From NCBI GenBank assembly GCA_965222895.1, contig CBDCVB010000001.1, forward strand, positions 1,054,001 to 1,118,000: a stretch of 64,000 nt of DNA, written 5' to 3'. The notes below the pieces were generated by a model. That model made no database searches and had not been told where the DNA came from. It saw only the letters and a list, made by a program, of their open reading frames with translations. The DNA is from Bin87 sp965222895 (GTDB taxonomy: Bacteria > Chloroflexota > Dehalococcoidia > Lucifugimonadales > UBA3495). This document shows, one piece after another, positions 63,182-64,000 of the stretch (its first letter is position 1; each line of letters opens with the position of its first letter). Position numbers and translations under genes: made by a program.

Positions 63182-64000
63182 TCAGGAGGTTGCGGCGAAA
63201 ACCGCCGCCAGGATGTACACCACGGTTAATGAGGGCAGCAGACTGTCCAGCCGGTCCAGCATCCCCCCGTGGCCCGGGAAAAGGTTGCCGGAATCTTTCA
63301 CATCAGCCAAACGTTTGATTTTGGATTCAAACAGATCGCCGACTGGCGAAATGACGCCTAACATAACACCAATGCCCACCAGTTGCCAAATATCCAGTTG
63401 CAACGGGAACAGAACGCCCAACGCCACGGCGGCGATGACGGCGCCGGCCATCCCGCCGGCTGCGCCCTCCCAGTTTTTACCGGGACTGATGCTGGGCGCC
63501 ATGGGATGCCGTCCGAACAGCCGCCCAACGGTGTAGGCGCCGGTGTCGGTGGCGTACACGGTGAGGATGCCCAGCAGCAGCCACCAGCATCCGGCCTGAG
63601 TCAGGTTGGCTACCGTTGCCGCGAACTCGCCGCCCACCAGGCGCGGCAACAGCCAGACGCCGTTGCCGCCGACCAACGGTTGGTCGGGCGTTACCACCGG
63701 CGCGGTGCTAGCCAGGCCGTCCGAGAGTTCGGCGCCAGCTATCTCGGTGCCTGCTAGTTCGTTGCCAGCTATGGCGGGTAGCACCCATTGGCTGCCGGCT
63801 TCGGAAATCGTATCCGTGGGTATGGGCAGCGGTATGTCGTCCCCGACCATGGCGCGCAGGGCGACGGCACAGGCCAGCGCGCCGCCAATGTAAACCGGCG
63901 TGGCGACCAGGTACAGCGCGGCCACGGTGGGACGGCGACCGTGCCAGGCGGCGATCATCCACAGGCCGGCGATGATGCAACCGGCGACGCAGATAACCAC
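63182..64000 (-). CDS. cdsA: Phosphatidate cytidylyltransferase, C-terminal part (runs off right edge)
   Basis: 272 residues visible of an integral membrane enzyme that makes CDP-diacylglycerol. Several hydrophobic segments are present. The signature SPGKNWEGAAGGMAGAV...GVISPVGDLFESKIKRLADV KDSGNLFPGHGGMLDRLDSL fits the CdsA motif S..K...G..g.....GD...S..KR...iKD....PGHGG.lDR.D. The visible middle contains an unusual Ala/Gly/Glu-rich soluble loop (AGNELAGTEIAGAELSDG). It heads the dxr-rseP cluster. Confidence 0.94.
   Translation of the reverse strand: MVICVAGCIIAGLWMIAAWHGRRPTVAALYLVATPVYIGGALACAVALRAMVGDDIPLPIPTDTISEAGSQWVLPAIAGNELAGTEIAGAELSDGLASTAPVVTPDQPLVGGNGVWLLPRLVGGEFAATVANLTQAGCWWLLLGILTVYATDTGAYTVGRLFGRHPMAPSISPGKNWEGAAGGMAGAVIAAVALGVLFPLQLDIWQLVGIGVMLGVISPVGDLFESKIKRLADVKDSGNLFPGHGGMLDRLDSLLPSLTVVYILAAVFAATS

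Noticed and set aside
1..64000. tRNA or rRNA genes
   Set aside because: Scanned by eye for T-loop GGTTCGAAT-type and rRNA-type blocks and none was convincing. A covariance-model scan would be decisive.

Overview
The window looks like a chromosome segment of a GC-rich bacterium of the Chloroflexota, probably Dehalococcoidia or SAR202-like. This is an inference. It rests on the gene content (polynucleotide phosphorylase with a glycine/arginine tail, PAC2, PaREP1-like, Uma2 and CaiB-type acyl-CoA transferase genes), on the gene orders, and on a dispersed repeat built around TCATTGCGAG. There is no rRNA to decide it. No tRNA gene or CRISPR array was seen.

Left housekeeping block (1-14.9 kb): partial prs, lepB, a Rieske ferredoxin, rpsO-pnp, a small coiled-coil membrane protein, mutM with two in-frame amber codons, and a catabolic locus. 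The catabolic locus has a tandem-duplicated CaiB/BaiF CoA-transferase facing a two-subunit sulfopyruvate/phosphonopyruvate decarboxylase-like enzyme across a consensus promoter. An IS1380 element sits beside mutM and carries a 114-bp IS66-type MITE inside its transposase. An IS701 relic follows.

Accessory island (14.9-41.5 kb): a graveyard of mobile DNA. It holds IS1182, IS1380, IS630 and IS701 pieces, two ISAs1 copies, two other intact DDE elements, three TnpB relics and two IscB C-terminal relics. Between them lie mostly minus-strand genes of unknown function. One run has a large PcfJ-like gene, a second-site HflK/HflC pair and several small hypotheticals. Another has a Panacea-domain antitoxin, a Uma2-family nuclease, a decayed gene made of winged-helix modules plus a hexapeptide-repeat module, and secreted proteins. 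Many of these frames are broken by single in-frame stops or 1-bp shifts. The flanking housekeeping genes are intact, so this looks like real decay rather than poor sequence.

Right housekeeping block (41.5-64 kb): an amidohydrolase, PAC2, an M20 peptidase and a double-NUDIX protein on the plus strand or nearby. Then comes a long minus-strand series: pheS, a DUF4258/DUF2283 toxin-antitoxin-like pair, pheT, a PaREP1-like protein, moeA and an acidic protein. It is followed downstream by infC-rpmI-rplT, where infC probably starts at AUA. After a repeat-packed gap come an MFS transporter, a zinc-ribbon/RuvC-like pair behind a promoter containing a LexA-type palindrome, a dienelactone hydrolase, and the minus-strand rseP-dxr-cdsA envelope/isoprenoid cluster that runs off the right edge.

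The least-explained parts are the HflK/HflC and PcfJ cluster, the winged-helix/hexapeptide gene family, the toxin-like pair embedded in the pheST operon, and the elements ending in CTAGRGCCTGTTGACAA.
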